Of a stretch of DNA of 64,000 bases, positions 37,717 to 47,252 are shown piece after piece (positions within the stretch are counted from its first letter, which is position 1; every line of letters begins with the position of its first letter). Source of the DNA: Sphingomonadales bacterium (GTDB taxonomy: Bacteria; Pseudomonadota; Alphaproteobacteria; Sphingomonadales; Sphingomonadaceae); the NCBI GenBank assembly GCA_004173185.1, contig SEFZ01000017.1:1-64000 (forward strand), given 5' to 3'. Position numbers and translations under genes: made by a program. The notes beneath the pieces are model-generated. The model searched no databases, was not told the DNA's origin, and worked only from the letters and a program-made list of their open reading frames with translations.

Positions 37717-37797
37717 CGCTCACCCTGAGCATGTCGAAGGGTGGCCAGCCACAACCAATTCGTCCGAGAATGTCCTTCGACAGGCTCAGGACGAGCG
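37717..37797. repeat. 81-bp palindromic repeat
   Basis: CGCTCACCCTGAGCATGTCG at the left end pairs with CCTTCGACAGGCTCAGGACG at the right end, with three mismatches. It sits between the serine hydrolase and the dipeptidase. It belongs to the second palindrome type in the window, with a CCTTCGACA core. Confidence 0.7.
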
Positions 37798-37816
37798 AAA
37801 AATACCAGGAGTCCTT

Positions 37817-39013
37817 ATGATTTCGACGCTCGCACTTCTGCTTCTCGCCGCGCCGCTACAGGACGATCCGGTCACCACCACGGATCGCATCAGCCACGAT
37901 CAGATGCTGATCCTCGACACGCATCTCGATACCCCCGAATTCTTCGAGCATCCCGGCTGGGATTTCGCCCGCTGGCACGATGTGGATTTCGACAAGAGCC
38001 AGGTCGATATCCCCCGCATGGAGCAAGGCGGCCTCGATGGCGGCTTCTTCGTGATCTACACCGGCCAAGGCCCGCTCACGGCAGCAGGCTATGCCAAGGC
38101 GCGCAACGGCGCGCTCGTCCGCGCCAACTGGATTCAAAAGGTCGTCGCGGCCAACCCCACCAAGCTCGCTTTCGCCACCACCGCCGCCGATGCCGCGCGC
38201 ATCGCGAAGAGCGGCAAGCGCATCGTCTATCAGAGCATCGAAAACAGCTATCCGCTCGGCGAAGACATCAGCCTGCTCAGCTATTTCTACGATCTCGGCG
38301 TCCGCATGGCGAGCCCGGTGCATTTCCGGAACAACCAGTTCGCCGATAGCGGCACGGATAAGGTCAAGGCGTTCAACGGCTTCTCCCCGCTCGGCAAGGC
38401 ATGGCTGGTCGAAATGAACCGCCTCGGCATGGTCGTCGATGTCAGCCACGCCAGCGACGACGTCTTCGATCAGGCCCTCGCGCTTTCCAAGACCCCGATC
38501 ATCCTGTCGCACTCCGGCCCCAAGGCCATCTACGACCACGCCCGCAACCTCGATGACGAGCGCATGCGCAAGCTCGCCAAGGCGGGCGGCGTGATACAGA
38601 TCAACAGCGTCTATCTGGCCGCCGGAGACAGCAACAAGGCACGCAACGCGATCCAGGAACGCCAGGACAATTGGTGGATCCTATCCGAAGCCGAACAGCG
38701 CAAGCTGATCGCCGACAAGAAGGTGGCCGACGCCACCGATCCCTATCTCGGCCCTGACTTCGAAGTGTTCATGCAGAGCCTTCTCCACGCCATCAAGGTG
38801 ATGGGCGTCGATCATGTCGGCGTCGGCGCAGACTGGGACGGCGGCGGCGGCGTCCGCGGCTTCGAAGACATCACCGCCCTCCCCAAAGTCACCGCCCGTC
38901 TCCGCAAGGAAGGCTATAAGGACGCCGAGATCGAGAAGATCTGGAGCGGCAACGTCCTGCGCGTAATGAAAGCCGCCGAGGATTGGGCAGCCAGAAACGC
39001 AGCAGCAAAATAA
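37817..39013 (+). CDS. M19 membrane dipeptidase (renal-dipeptidase family)
   Basis: A 398-residue zinc dipeptidase that cleaves dipeptides, including those with a D-residue at the C-terminal side. A short signal peptide ([13 protein letters not shown]) leads in. [13 protein letters not shown] holds the first metal ligands, with [11 protein letters not shown] (bridging Glu), [11 protein letters not shown] and [16 protein letters not shown] following. The ATG at 37817 has AGGAG upstream. The gene follows the hydrolase and permease, which suggests shared use of peptides. Confidence 0.92.
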   Translation: MISTLALLLLAAPLQDDPVTTTDRISHDQMLILDTHLDTPEFFEHPGWDFARWHDVDFDKSQVDIPRMEQGGLDGGFFVIYTGQGPLTAAGYAKARNGALVRANWIQKVVAANPTKLAFATTAADAARIAKSGKRIVYQSIENSYPLGEDISLLSYFYDLGVRMASPVHFRNNQFADSGTDKVKAFNGFSPLGKAWLVEMNRLGMVVDVSHASDDVFDQALALSKTPIILSHSGPKAIYDHARNLDDERMRKLAKAGGVIQINSVYLAAGDSNKARNAIQERQDNWWILSEAEQRKLIADKKVADATDPYLGPDFEVFMQSLLHAIKVMGVDHVGVGADWDGGGGVRGFEDITALPKVTARLRKEGYKDAEIEKIWSGNVLRVMKAAEDWAARNAAAK

Positions 39014-39028
39014 TCCTCCGCCGCTCAT

Positions 39029-39169
39029 CGTCATCCCGGCGAAAGCCGGGATCCAGGATGTGTCCCGATCAACAGGACATCAGGCGCGCGACCTAATCCA
39101 AATCCACTCCGCGCCATTTGCCACGCATCGCCTCAACGACCCTGGATCCCGACTTTCGTCGGGATGACG
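39029..39169. repeat. 141-bp repeat with inverted ends
   Basis: CGTCATCCCGG...GGGATCCAGG at the left and CCTGGATCCC...CGGGATGACG at the right are inverted copies. The motifs match the palindrome at 20.3 kb, so the two belong to one family. Confidence 0.8.
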
Positions 39170-39175
39170 AGGCCG

Positions 39176-39288
39176 CTTGCAAAATAGGATTTCGCCTGCT
39201 TGGCTAAGCCGGTCGGCAATGCCGCCGCTCTTTGCAATCGTCGTTCCGAAAGGCCCATGGTCACTGCGAACATTAGGGAACATTCGCG
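39176..39288. repeat. dispersed ~115-bp repeat, copy A
   Basis: The reverse complement of this stretch aligns along its length with 48438-48564, including runs such as CGAATGTTCCCTAATGTTCG and AGCCAAGCAGG. It lies between the converging dipeptidase and dacB genes. No coding frame or tRNA-like fold is evident. Confidence 0.7.
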
Positions 39289-39302
39289 CCGCAAACCGGC
39301 TC

Positions 39303-40733
39303 TCAATTCCCCGCCGCGACCAGATTCAGCGCCGCGTCCATGATCCTCGTCGACGAAGCATCCGATGGCATATCATTGGCATAGAGCGCGAAAATCAGCC
39401 GTTTGCCGCTCGCGGCGGTCAGATAGCCCGCCAGCGCGTTCGCGCCGTTGAGCGTGCCAGTCTTGGCGAAGACCTTGCCCTCCAGCGCGGTGCCCTTGAA
39501 GCGGTTGCGCAGCGTGCCGTCCACGCCGCCAATCGGCAGCGTATCGCTCCACTGCGCGCCCCAGGGCTGGACCGAGATCCAGCGCAAAAGCTGCACCATC
39601 CCGCGCGGTGCAACGCGGTTATAGGTGGACATGCCCGAACCATCGGACAGGTCCCAGGCAGTGCGCGCCACGCCCGCCGCCTTGAGCATCGCTTCGACCT
39701 CCAGCATCCCGTCGCCAATCGAGCCGCTGCCGCTCTTCATCGATACGCGGCGCAGCGCCAGATCGGCATGAAGGTTCTGGCTGATCTTGTTGATGACCTT
39801 CAGATCCTCGCCCAGCGGTGCCGGGGTCAGTCGTGCCAGCACGGGCGCTTCGGCCGCGCGCTGGAACAGCGCCTTGCGGACCGAAAACTCGTCGGACGGC
39901 ATCGTCGCCCGGTGCCGCACGCGAACCGCGCCCTTCACTTTCACGCCGCGCGCCTCGAGCATGCCCTTCAGCCGCCACGCCGCATAATGCGCCGGATCAT
40001 CGATCCCCATCCGCGACAGATCGGGCTTGGCGAGCTTGCCGATCGTGCCGGTCACGCGCACCACCCGCTCGAACGGCAGCCGGTCATAGCCGATCGTGCT
40101 GCGGTCGCCTTCGATCGTCAGTGTGCGATTGTCGATCGTGTAATAAGCCGATTCCAGCGTCACCACGCCCGGCTTGCCCACCTCGCCCGGCGTGACCGTC
40201 AGCCCCACCTCGTTATCGTCAAGAGATAGCGCAGAAACGCCCGTTCCCGAGCGCGTCGGGATGTTGTTCCAGCTCATGCCGGGGCTCCAGCGCGTATCGG
40301 GCATGGCGCTATCGTCGCCGATCACATCGCCCACGCGCTTGGTCTTCGCCGCGACCGCATCGGCGAGTTCGGCGAGGCAGTCGACCTTGCAGTCCTGGGC
40401 CGAAGACATGCGCGCATCGCCATAGCCGAGCAGCACCACATTGTGCCCCTCAAGGCGCACCGCATTGCCGCCCATGGGATCGGGCGCGTTGACGTTCGGC
40501 GTGGTCGCGAACGCCACGGCAGTGCTGAATATCTTGGTGTTCGACGCCGGTAAATAGCGCCCATTGGGATCGATCGCGAGTATCTCGGTGCCGTCCTCAT
40601 TCGCGACGACCAGCCCGAAGCGCGTGCCCGCCGCTGCCTCGTCAAACTTGTTGGACACCTGCTCGCGCCACTCCTGTGCGGCAACGGGCGTGGCAATGGT
40701 CAGCGAAAGGGCGAGCAGAAAAGCGGTTCTCAT
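39303..40733 (-). CDS. dacB: D-alanyl-D-alanine carboxypeptidase/endopeptidase (PBP4)
   Basis: A 476-residue S13-family penicillin-binding protein, trimming peptide cross-bridges in the periplasm. A signal peptide (FLLALSLTIATPVAAQ) leads into Ser64-Asn-Thr-Lys67, then SDGSGMSTYNR (second motif) and AKTGTLNGANAL (third motif). It is of the larger, multi-domain PBP4 type. It is the last gene of a minus-strand series beginning at the LysR regulator, though an 85-base gap precedes it, so it may also have its own promoter. Confidence 0.95.
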   Translation of the reverse strand: MRTAFLLALSLTIATPVAAQEWREQVSNKFDEAAAGTRFGLVVANEDGTEILAIDPNGRYLPASNTKIFSTAVAFATTPNVNAPDPMGGNAVRLEGHNVVLLGYGDARMSSAQDCKVDCLAELADAVAAKTKRVGDVIGDDSAMPDTRWSPGMSWNNIPTRSGTGVSALSLDDNEVGLTVTPGEVGKPGVVTLESAYYTIDNRTLTIEGDRSTIGYDRLPFERVVRVTGTIGKLAKPDLSRMGIDDPAHYAAWRLKGMLEARGVKVKGAVRVRHRATMPSDEFSVRKALFQRAAEAPVLARLTPAPLGEDLKVINKISQNLHADLALRRVSMKSGSGSIGDGMLEVEAMLKAAGVARTAWDLSDGSGMSTYNRVAPRGMVQLLRWISVQPWGAQWSDTLPIGGVDGTLRNRFKGTALEGKVFAKTGTLNGANALAGYLTAASGKRLIFALYANDMPSDASSTRIMDAALNLVAAGN

Positions 40734-40818
40734 GAAGCCGAACCTAGCCGGTAAGAACCTCGCGGCAAGCGCGCGTTGCGTCAGCCGGCATAACTACCGC
40801 GCATGGGGTCAGCGCGAG

Positions 40819-41454
40819 CTATCCGCGCGGCGGCCCGATCAGCCACGGCTTCACCCGCCCGGTCGGTTTCGCGACCCCATCCAGCCGCTCGGCACGGATG
40901 ATCTTGATCGGCGCGAGGATCATCTGCCCCTTCATCGCATCCCGCCCGCCGCCGGTCGGCAGCGCGAGAATGCGCTTCACCACATCCATCCCCGAGATCA
41001 CCTTGCCAAACGCCGCATAGCCGCGATTGCCCGGCTTGGCGTCGAGCCCCGGGTTCGGCCCGACCATGATCGAGAAATTGGCATTGGCCGCGTCCGCGTT
41101 GATCCCGTGCGCCATCGAGATCGTGCCGTCCTGATGCGTGATCCCGGTCTGGTTGGTCGGCTCCAGCACGAGCGGCGGCAGCATCCGCCGGGCATCCTGC
41201 GCAATCCCGCCCTGGATGAAGCCGAACCGCTCATCAGATTTGCGCCGCGTCGCGCGGTAGAATTCGGTGTTATCCAGCCGCCCGTCATCGACATAAGCAA
41301 GGAAGTTCGCGACCGTCTTGGGCGCGCGCTTGCCATCGAGGGCGATCACGATCGCGCCCGCCGAAGTGTGAAGACGAACGCGGACGGTACCGGCGCTTTG
41401 CGGTGCGCTGTTGGCAAGCGTGAACAGCGCGAGAATCAGGACAAGGAAACGCAT
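40819..41454 (-). CDS. cyclophilin-type peptidyl-prolyl isomerase
   Basis: A 211-residue exported isomerase with a signal peptide (RFLVLILALFTLANSA) and the cyclophilin core: VRLHTSAGAIVIALDGKRAPKTVANFLAYV, FIQGG, and a late AFGKVISGMDVVKRI. The usual catalytic Arg and FxxQ patterns are kept. It helps folding of periplasmic proteins. It follows the symporter by 9 bases on the minus strand, indicating co-transcription, although a folding role with its neighbours is only a guess. Confidence 0.92.
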   Translation of the reverse strand: MRFLVLILALFTLANSAPQSAGTVRVRLHTSAGAIVIALDGKRAPKTVANFLAYVDDGRLDNTEFYRATRRKSDERFGFIQGGIAQDARRMLPPLVLEPTNQTGITHQDGTISMAHGINADAANANFSIMVGPNPGLDAKPGNRGYAAFGKVISGMDVVKRILALPTGGGRDAMKGQMILAPIKIIRAERLDGVAKPTGRVKPWLIGPPRG

Positions 41455-41463
41455 CCGATGCTC

Positions 41464-42708
41464 TTAAGTGTCGTCGGCTGAACGGTATATGGCTTCGTCC
41501 AATTCGCCTTCCCACTGCGCCACCGTAGTCGCGACGGTGAGGTTCGCCGAAGCGCTCGGCACCGTGCGCGTCATGTCGAGCAACCGATCGAACGGCAGCA
41601 CGAAGCCGACCACCAACGCAGTCTGCTCGGGCGGCACGCCCACCGCGGACAGCACCGCCGCCAGCATGAACAGTGAGGCGGAAGGCACCGGCGCCGTCCC
41701 AAACGCAGCCAGCGCGCCGGTCAGCAGCACGACGCCATAGACTTGCGGCGTCAGCGGCACACCGAACGCCTGCAACGCAAACATGCTGAGCAGCCCGACA
41801 TACATCGCCGTGCCATCCTTGCCGATGCTCGCGCCCAGCGGCAGCACGGTCGAGAATACCGGGCGCCCGACACCAAGGTTCTTCTCGGCAACGCGCATCG
41901 CCACCGGCAACGTAGCCGAGCTGGACGCGGTCGAGAAAGCCACCACCAGCGCATCGACGATGCCACGGAAGAACGGCAGCACCGGCAGCTTGGCAAAGAA
42001 TTTGAGGATCAGGCTGTGCACCAAAACGATCTGGAGCAGCGAGCCCAGCACTACCGCCAGCGCCAGCCAGCCGACATTGATGAACACCGCCGCGCCATTG
42101 GCCGCGACCGCATTGGCGATCAGTGCGAACACTCCGAACGGCGTTGCTTCCATCACGACGCCGACGACCTTGAGCAGCACCGCCGACAGCGATTGCAGCC
42201 CCGACGCAAACGGCTTGCCCGCTTCGCCCGCGATCACCGTGCCGACGCCGACAAGGATCGCGACGAAGATCAAGGCAAGCATATCGCCCTTGGCGAGCGC
42301 ATCGAAGATGTTGAGCGGAATGATCCCGATCAGTTGCTGGTACGGCGTCACTGCCTCGCCCAGCGCATGCGGCGCGGCATTGCCGAGCGGCGCACCAACG
42401 CCGGGCTGCACGATGGCAGCGATCAGCATGCCGATCGACACCGCAATCGCCGTGGTGAAGGCGAACAATCCGATCGTCTTCCCGCCCAAGCTACCCAGCC
42501 GCTTCGGATCGGCCAGCGCCGTGATCCCCGAAGCGATCGTCACCAGCACGATCGGCGCGACCAGCATCCGGATCGCGCGGACAAACAGATCGCCCATGAA
42601 CATCACCGAAGGCGTGGCCGAGGGCCAGACGAGCGCGAAGATCACGCCGAGCGCCAACGCGCCGAGCACGCGCTTCCACAGCGCAATCCCAAACCATGTC
42701 TTGAGCAT
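41464..42708 (-). CDS. dicarboxylate/amino-acid:cation symporter (DAACS)
   Basis: A 414-residue inner-membrane sodium or proton symporter with about eight transmembrane helices and two re-entrant loops. Its substrate-site segments include STASSSATLPVAMR (the serine-rich hairpin 1) and PLGASIGKDGTAMYVG. The family carries glutamate, aspartate and C4-dicarboxylates. In this operon, D-glutamate or N-acylated glutamate would fit, but that is inferred only from neighbours. The start codon overlaps the stop of the deacylase gene by one base, showing tight coupling. Confidence 0.92.
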   Translation of the reverse strand: MLKTWFGIALWKRVLGALALGVIFALVWPSATPSVMFMGDLFVRAIRMLVAPIVLVTIASGITALADPKRLGSLGGKTIGLFAFTTAIAVSIGMLIAAIVQPGVGAPLGNAAPHALGEAVTPYQQLIGIIPLNIFDALAKGDMLALIFVAILVGVGTVIAGEAGKPFASGLQSLSAVLLKVVGVVMEATPFGVFALIANAVAANGAAVFINVGWLALAVVLGSLLQIVLVHSLILKFFAKLPVLPFFRGIVDALVVAFSTASSSATLPVAMRVAEKNLGVGRPVFSTVLPLGASIGKDGTAMYVGLLSMFALQAFGVPLTPQVYGVVLLTGALAAFGTAPVPSASLFMLAAVLSAVGVPPEQTALVVGFVLPFDRLLDMTRTVPSASANLTVATTVAQWEGELDEAIYRSADDT

Positions 42709-44264
42709 CAGCGGCAGTTCCCCGTGGGTTTATGCGGGAGCGCACGCCCCGCCGCCTTGCCGGTCATCTTGCCCTTGTCGACCGCCAGCACGCCGTTGAC
42801 CAATACGCTGCGCACCCCCGACGCGAGCAGCTTGGGGCTCTCATAGGTCGCCTGCGAGGCATAGGTTTTGGGATCGAACACCACGAGATCGGCGAACGAT
42901 CCCGCAGTGAGCCGCCCGCGCCCGGTCAGCCCGAACGTATCGGCGGTCAGCGTCGAGCTGCGATAGATGAACTGGCCCAGCGTCAACGCCTTCTGGTCCT
43001 TGACGTAATACGCATATTTGCGCGCGAAGCTGCCATAGACGCGCGGGTGACCGCCCGATGCATCGGAGCCGGTCATCACCCAGGGCCGCGCCATGAATGT
43101 CTTGATATCCGCCTCGCTCTGATTGAACGAAACCACGCCTGGATCACCGATCTTGATCGTCTCGATAGCTGCGGTGACCGGATCCTCGCCGCGCTCCTTC
43201 GCGACCGCCGCCAGCGTCTTGTTGAGATAGCGTCCCTCGACGATCAGCAGCTTTTCCGGCCCGCCGCGCTTGCGCATATTCTCGACAATGCCGTCGCGCA
43301 ATTTCTTGTCGAGCGACGCATCGGCGAAGCGCTTGAGCAACGCGGGTCGCCCACCATCCTGCGCCCAAAGCGGCATCAGCGACGCGACCAGACTCGTGCC
43401 GCTGGCGGACCAGGGATATTGATCGGCAGTCACCTTCTGCCCCGTTTTGCGCGCAGCTTCGATCTTGGCGATGATCGCCCCGGCCTGCCCCTGCACGTCT
43501 ACGCCCAGCGCCTTGATATGGCTGATATGCGCAGGCAATTTGCCTTCGCGCCCGATCCGGATGGCTTCGTCGATCGCCGCCGCGAGACCGACATTGTACG
43601 AGCTCTCGTCGCGGATATGGCTGTCATACGTGCCGCCGCGCTTGCCTGCCTCGCGCGCCAGTTCGATCACTTCCTCAGTCTTCGCAAAGCTCTGCGGCGC
43701 ATAGAACAGTCCGGTCGAAAGCCCGAGCGCGCCGTTGCACATCGCATCGGCAACCAGCGTCTTCATCTTCGCCATTTCGGCAGCAGTCGGTGCGCGGTCC
43801 GCCTCGCCAACCACCTGCCCACGGATCGCACCGAAGCCGATATAGGCGGCATAGTTGATGCCCACCGGCTTGGTTTTGGCGCTGCCCAGCACCTTGGCGA
43901 CATCGGTATCCCCGCCGCCGTCATTGCCGATGAACGCTGTCGTGACGCCTTGCATCAGAAACGCCGGCACCAGCCGCTCGGCCGGATCCTTCGAAGCGAG
44001 ATCGGCGCCCATATGGGTGTGCGGATCGATAAAGCCGGGCGCGACGATCATGCCCTTGGCATCGATCACGCGGGTGGCGGTCACATTGGCGCGGCGGCTG
44101 ACCGATATGATCTTGTCGCCCCGGATCGCGACATCGCCCACGAACGGCGCCATCGTGCCGGTGTAAATCGTGCCCCCGCGGATCAGCAGATCAACCTTCA
44201 CCGGCGGCGCGGATGCGGCTCCCAATGAAAGAGCAATAGTCCCCAGAAGCAGCGCGCTCTTCAT
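42708..44264 (-). CDS. N-acyl-D-amino-acid deacylase family amidohydrolase
   Basis: A 518-residue metal-dependent amidohydrolase that removes acyl groups from N-acyl-D-amino acids. A signal peptide (KSALLLGTIALSLGAASA) suggests export. PGFIDPHTHMGAD holds the HxH metal pair, GNDGGG and ALGLSTGLFYAP are typical of the D-aminoacylase group, and HISHIKA carries the later histidines. The ATG at 44264 has GGGGAAC upstream. It sits directly after dgcA and shares an overlap with it. Confidence 0.9.
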   Translation of the reverse strand: MKSALLLGTIALSLGAASAPPVKVDLLIRGGTIYTGTMAPFVGDVAIRGDKIISVSRRANVTATRVIDAKGMIVAPGFIDPHTHMGADLASKDPAERLVPAFLMQGVTTAFIGNDGGGDTDVAKVLGSAKTKPVGINYAAYIGFGAIRGQVVGEADRAPTAAEMAKMKTLVADAMCNGALGLSTGLFYAPQSFAKTEEVIELAREAGKRGGTYDSHIRDESSYNVGLAAAIDEAIRIGREGKLPAHISHIKALGVDVQGQAGAIIAKIEAARKTGQKVTADQYPWSASGTSLVASLMPLWAQDGGRPALLKRFADASLDKKLRDGIVENMRKRGGPEKLLIVEGRYLNKTLAAVAKERGEDPVTAAIETIKIGDPGVVSFNQSEADIKTFMARPWVMTGSDASGGHPRVYGSFARKYAYYVKDQKALTLGQFIYRSSTLTADTFGLTGRGRLTAGSFADLVVFDPKTYASQATYESPKLLASGVRSVLVNGVLAVDKGKMTGKAAGRALPHKPTGNCR

Positions 44265-45250
44265 TATGTTCCCCAAAAACCCTGCTCGGGAGGCCGGAGC
44301 ATCCCGCCTTCATCGCGCACGCCGCCCGCGCGATCCTCCGCGAGCCATATCGGCCCGTCAAGGTCCACAAAGTCCGACATGCGCGCGACATGCATCGCCG
44401 CCGCGATCGAAAGCGACGAACTGACCATGCAGCCGGTCATCAGCCCAAGCCCGCGTGCGCGAGTCTCCCGGGCCAGTTCCAGCCCGGCGGTCAGCCCGCC
44501 CGCTTTGTCCAGCTTGACGTTCACCACCTGATAGCGCCGCGCAACAATATCGAGATCCCTGGCGGTGTGCACCGCTTCGTCAGCCGCGATCGGGATGACA
44601 CAGCGATAGCCCTCGAGCCATTCGTCCTGATCTGAGGAGATCGGCTGCTCGAGCAGATCGACCCGCATTTCCACCAGCAGCGGCTCGATCTCGCGCAGCA
44701 GCGCCTCGTCCCAGCTCTCATTGGGATCGACGATCAACCGCGGATTGGGCGCGGCCGCCCGCACCGCCCGGATCTGCGCCTCAGGATCCAGCGCATCCAC
44801 CTTGAGCTTGAGAAGCGGAACCTGCGCCAATCCACGCGCCGCATCTGCCATCGCTTCCGGCGTGTCGATCACGATGGTCAGTGCAGAGGCCAAGGTTTGC
44901 GGTTCCGGCGCGCCGATCATCTGCGCGACACTGCGACCGTTCGTTCGCGCATCCAGATCCCATAGCGCGCAATCGATCGCATTGCGGGCAGCGCCGGGCG
45001 GCAACAGATCGAGAAGCTGGGCGAAACTGGCACCGCCCTCGATCGCCTCTCGAACGCTTTCGATCTCCGCCAAAGCGCTTTCGATGCTCTCGCCATAACG
45101 CGGATAGGGCACGCCCTCACCCCGCCCGATCACGTCGCCGTCCGCGATCGACACCGTCACCACATCCGCCTGCGTTTTCACGCCGCGCGAGATGCGGAAC
45201 GGGTGCGTTAGCGCGAAGCGATCGTGCTGCGCGCTGAGGATTCTAGGCAC
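44264..45250 (-). CDS. dgcA: N-acetyl-D-glutamate racemase / dipeptide epimerase
   Basis: A 328-residue enolase-superfamily enzyme. The barrel has LLKLKVD (KxK acid/base), DPNESWD, LLEQPI and IAADEAVH (three metal ligands), and VNVKLDKAGG (second Lys). This matches L-Ala-D/L-Glu epimerases and, beside dgcN, the racemase DgcA that converts N-acetyl-D-glutamate to the L-form. The start overlaps the end of dgcN by 43 bases, unusually long, but no later start codon is available. It is followed by a D-aminoacylase and a symporter. Confidence 0.85.
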   Translation of the reverse strand: MPRILSAQHDRFALTHPFRISRGVKTQADVVTVSIADGDVIGRGEGVPYPRYGESIESALAEIESVREAIEGGASFAQLLDLLPPGAARNAIDCALWDLDARTNGRSVAQMIGAPEPQTLASALTIVIDTPEAMADAARGLAQVPLLKLKVDALDPEAQIRAVRAAAPNPRLIVDPNESWDEALLREIEPLLVEMRVDLLEQPISSDQDEWLEGYRCVIPIAADEAVHTARDLDIVARRYQVVNVKLDKAGGLTAGLELARETRARGLGLMTGCMVSSSLSIAAAMHVARMSDFVDLDGPIWLAEDRAGGVRDEGGMLRPPEQGFWGT

Positions 45251-46242
45251 AATAGCTCATCGATGATGGTGTCCACGCCGAATGCGATCGGGTCGGTGCA
45301 GGGCAGGCCCAAAGCGGCCTCGGTGATGTGGCAGAGTTCGCGCGCCTGCTCGGGCGCGAGGCCGGAGGTGTTGAGGCACACGCCGACCGCGCGAACATTC
45401 GGGCTGGTCAGCCGCGCGACCTGGAGATTGGTCTCAAGGCATTCCTTCAGGCTCGGCAGGTTGCGGCCCGGAAGCCCGCGCATATGCTCGCGGCTGGGGT
45501 CGTGACAGAGCACCAGCGCCTCGGCCTGCGCGCCATGCAGGAGACCTGTCGAGACGCCCGCAAAGCTCGGGTGGAACAGCGAGCCCTGCCCTTCGATCAC
45601 GTCCCAGCCATCATCGTTGCGCGCGGGCGCGAGCATTTCGATGCCACCCGAGATGAAGTCGGCGACCACAGCATCGATCGGCACGCCCGATCCGGCGATC
45701 AGGATGCCGGTCTGCCCGGTCGCGCGGAAATCAGCCTTGATCCCCCGTGCGTTGATCGCATCGGCCAACGCGATCGTCGCGTACATCTTGCCCACCGAAC
45801 AATCGGTGCCGACGGTCAGCAGGCGGTGCCCGGCGCGGGCATAGCCGTTGCCGACCTTCAGATCGGCCGGCGGATCGCGCACGTCGAACAGCTGAAGCCC
45901 CTTGCTATCCGCAAGCTTTACCAGTTCCGGCACATCGCGCAGGCGCTGGTGAAGCCCCGAGGCAATGTTCATGCCCGCTTCCAGCCCAGCCACCGCATCG
46001 GCAACCAGATCCGACCCCATGCTGCCGCCAGAGTTGGCGATGCCGAGCACGAGCGTCTTCGCCCCCGCAGCAGCGCCTTCGGCCATGGTCAGGCGCGGCA
46101 GATCGAGCGTCAGCGGACAATCATCGTAGCGGAACTCGCCCACGCAATCGTGCCGACGAAAGGTCGCCAGCCCGCGCGAGGTCTTGATGCCAATGAAATC
46201 GGAGCTGTGTCCGAGGTAGAGGAGATAGGGTGCAGGTATCAT
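45208..46242 (-). CDS. dgcN: D-glutamate N-acetyltransferase DgcN (DUF1611)
   Basis: A 344-residue protein of the DUF1611 family. Known DgcN enzymes acetylate D-glutamate so that DgcA can racemise it. The P-loop-like VGTDCSVGKMYATIALADAI, GQTGILIAGSGVPIDAV and the GQGSLFHPSFAG motif are visible. The start at 46242 (MIPAPYLLYLG) matches the family N-terminus, but its GGAGG is immediately adjacent. In-frame ATGs at 46281 and 46302 are alternatives. Pairing with dgcA supports the call. Confidence 0.82.
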   Translation of the reverse strand: MIPAPYLLYLGHSSDFIGIKTSRGLATFRRHDCVGEFRYDDCPLTLDLPRLTMAEGAAAGAKTLVLGIANSGGSMGSDLVADAVAGLEAGMNIASGLHQRLRDVPELVKLADSKGLQLFDVRDPPADLKVGNGYARAGHRLLTVGTDCSVGKMYATIALADAINARGIKADFRATGQTGILIAGSGVPIDAVVADFISGGIEMLAPARNDDGWDVIEGQGSLFHPSFAGVSTGLLHGAQAEALVLCHDPSREHMRGLPGRNLPSLKECLETNLQVARLTSPNVRAVGVCLNTSGLAPEQARELCHITEAALGLPCTDPIAFGVDTIIDELLCLESSARSTIASR

Positions 46243-46311
46243 CCTCCAGACCGTATCGCCGCCTTGTGGAAGGACGCGCATATCTTGTTCAGCGCAGTCC
46301 ATAGCCGTTCG

Positions 46312-47196
46312 TTATGATGCGGCGATCACCCGCTCGAACGTCTTGAGGAAATCGGTGGCCAGCGCGGTCGGAGGCCGATTGGTCAGGAACATCGCATGCA
46401 CATCGAACCGCAGCGAATTTTCCAGCGGACGCATCGCCAGGCCGGGTGCCAGGGACGCCTTGGCCGTGAAGCTGTCCACCACCGTCAACCCCACGCCCTG
46501 CTGCACCAGCGCCGAGGCGATGTAGAAGGTCCGCGCAGAGACGACTTCGTCGAGCTCGACTTCCGCCCGCTGCAATTCCTGGATGAAGAGCTGGCCGATC
46601 GGGCCGCTCTGGCCAACGCTGATAAAGGGCTTGCCGGCAAGCACCTCGATACCGATCCGCTCGGGTGCGTCGGGAATATCCTGCTCGCGGTACAGCACCA
46701 CCAGTTCGCCCGAACCAAGCTTTTTGCAGCCGATCGGCGCTGCGTGTGGGACTTCGTATGCGACCGCAATCTCGGTCTCGCGCTCATAGAGTTTGCGCAG
46801 CAGATCGTCGTGATGGACCGTCTGGAGATCGAACTTCACACTGTCATGCGTGCGCAGGAATTGCGAAACGGCGGTGGGCAATGCGCTCAGCGCCAGGCTG
46901 GGCAGCGCCGAGATGCGCAGCATTCCGCCCGATCCGCGCCGCAGATTGCGCCCCGCCTCACGCAGCGCATAGACGCGGTCCTGGATCTCGGAGACTTCGC
47001 TGAACAGCGTGTGCGCGTCCTCCGTCGGCACCAGTCGGCCCGATGCGCGCTGGAAAAGCTGGAAACCCAGCAGCGATTCCGCATGGCGCAGCATTTTGGA
47101 AACCGAGGGCTGCGACACGTTGAGCGCCCGAGCCGCGCCGCTGACGGAGCCGTTGACGTACACCGCGTGGAAGATCTCGATATGCCTTAAGTTCAT
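46312..47196 (-). CDS. LysR-family regulator, probably dgcR
   Basis: A 294-residue LysR regulator. The N-terminal winged helix carries NLRHIEIFHAVYVNGSVSGAAR and ALNVSQPSVSKMLRHAESLLG, and the C-terminal half is the effector-binding fold. It is nine bases ahead of dgcN on the same strand and 56 bases from a divergent hydrolase. Known dgcN-dgcA clusters carry such a regulator (DgcR), so control by D-glutamate is likely but inferred. A palindrome overlaps the start codon and could be an autoregulatory site. Confidence 0.85.
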   Translation of the reverse strand: MNLRHIEIFHAVYVNGSVSGAARALNVSQPSVSKMLRHAESLLGFQLFQRASGRLVPTEDAHTLFSEVSEIQDRVYALREAGRNLRRGSGGMLRISALPSLALSALPTAVSQFLRTHDSVKFDLQTVHHDDLLRKLYERETEIAVAYEVPHAAPIGCKKLGSGELVVLYREQDIPDAPERIGIEVLAGKPFISVGQSGPIGQLFIQELQRAEVELDEVVSARTFYIASALVQQGVGLTVVDSFTAKASLAPGLAMRPLENSLRFDVHAMFLTNRPPTALATDFLKTFERVIAAS

Positions 47197-47211
47197 AGGT
47201 GCGCAGCCTAT
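47195..47211. promoter_or_regulatory. palindrome at dgcR start (possible operator)
   Basis: ATAGG-N7-CCTAT overlaps the regulator's start codon in the 56-base divergent gap. It could be a LysR half-site pair, but the spacing (T-N13-A) differs from the common T-N11-A box. Confidence 0.3.
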
Positions 47212-47252
47212 CGCAGTTTGCGGAAAGTGGAAGCCGGAGTCATGTTGCGGGC

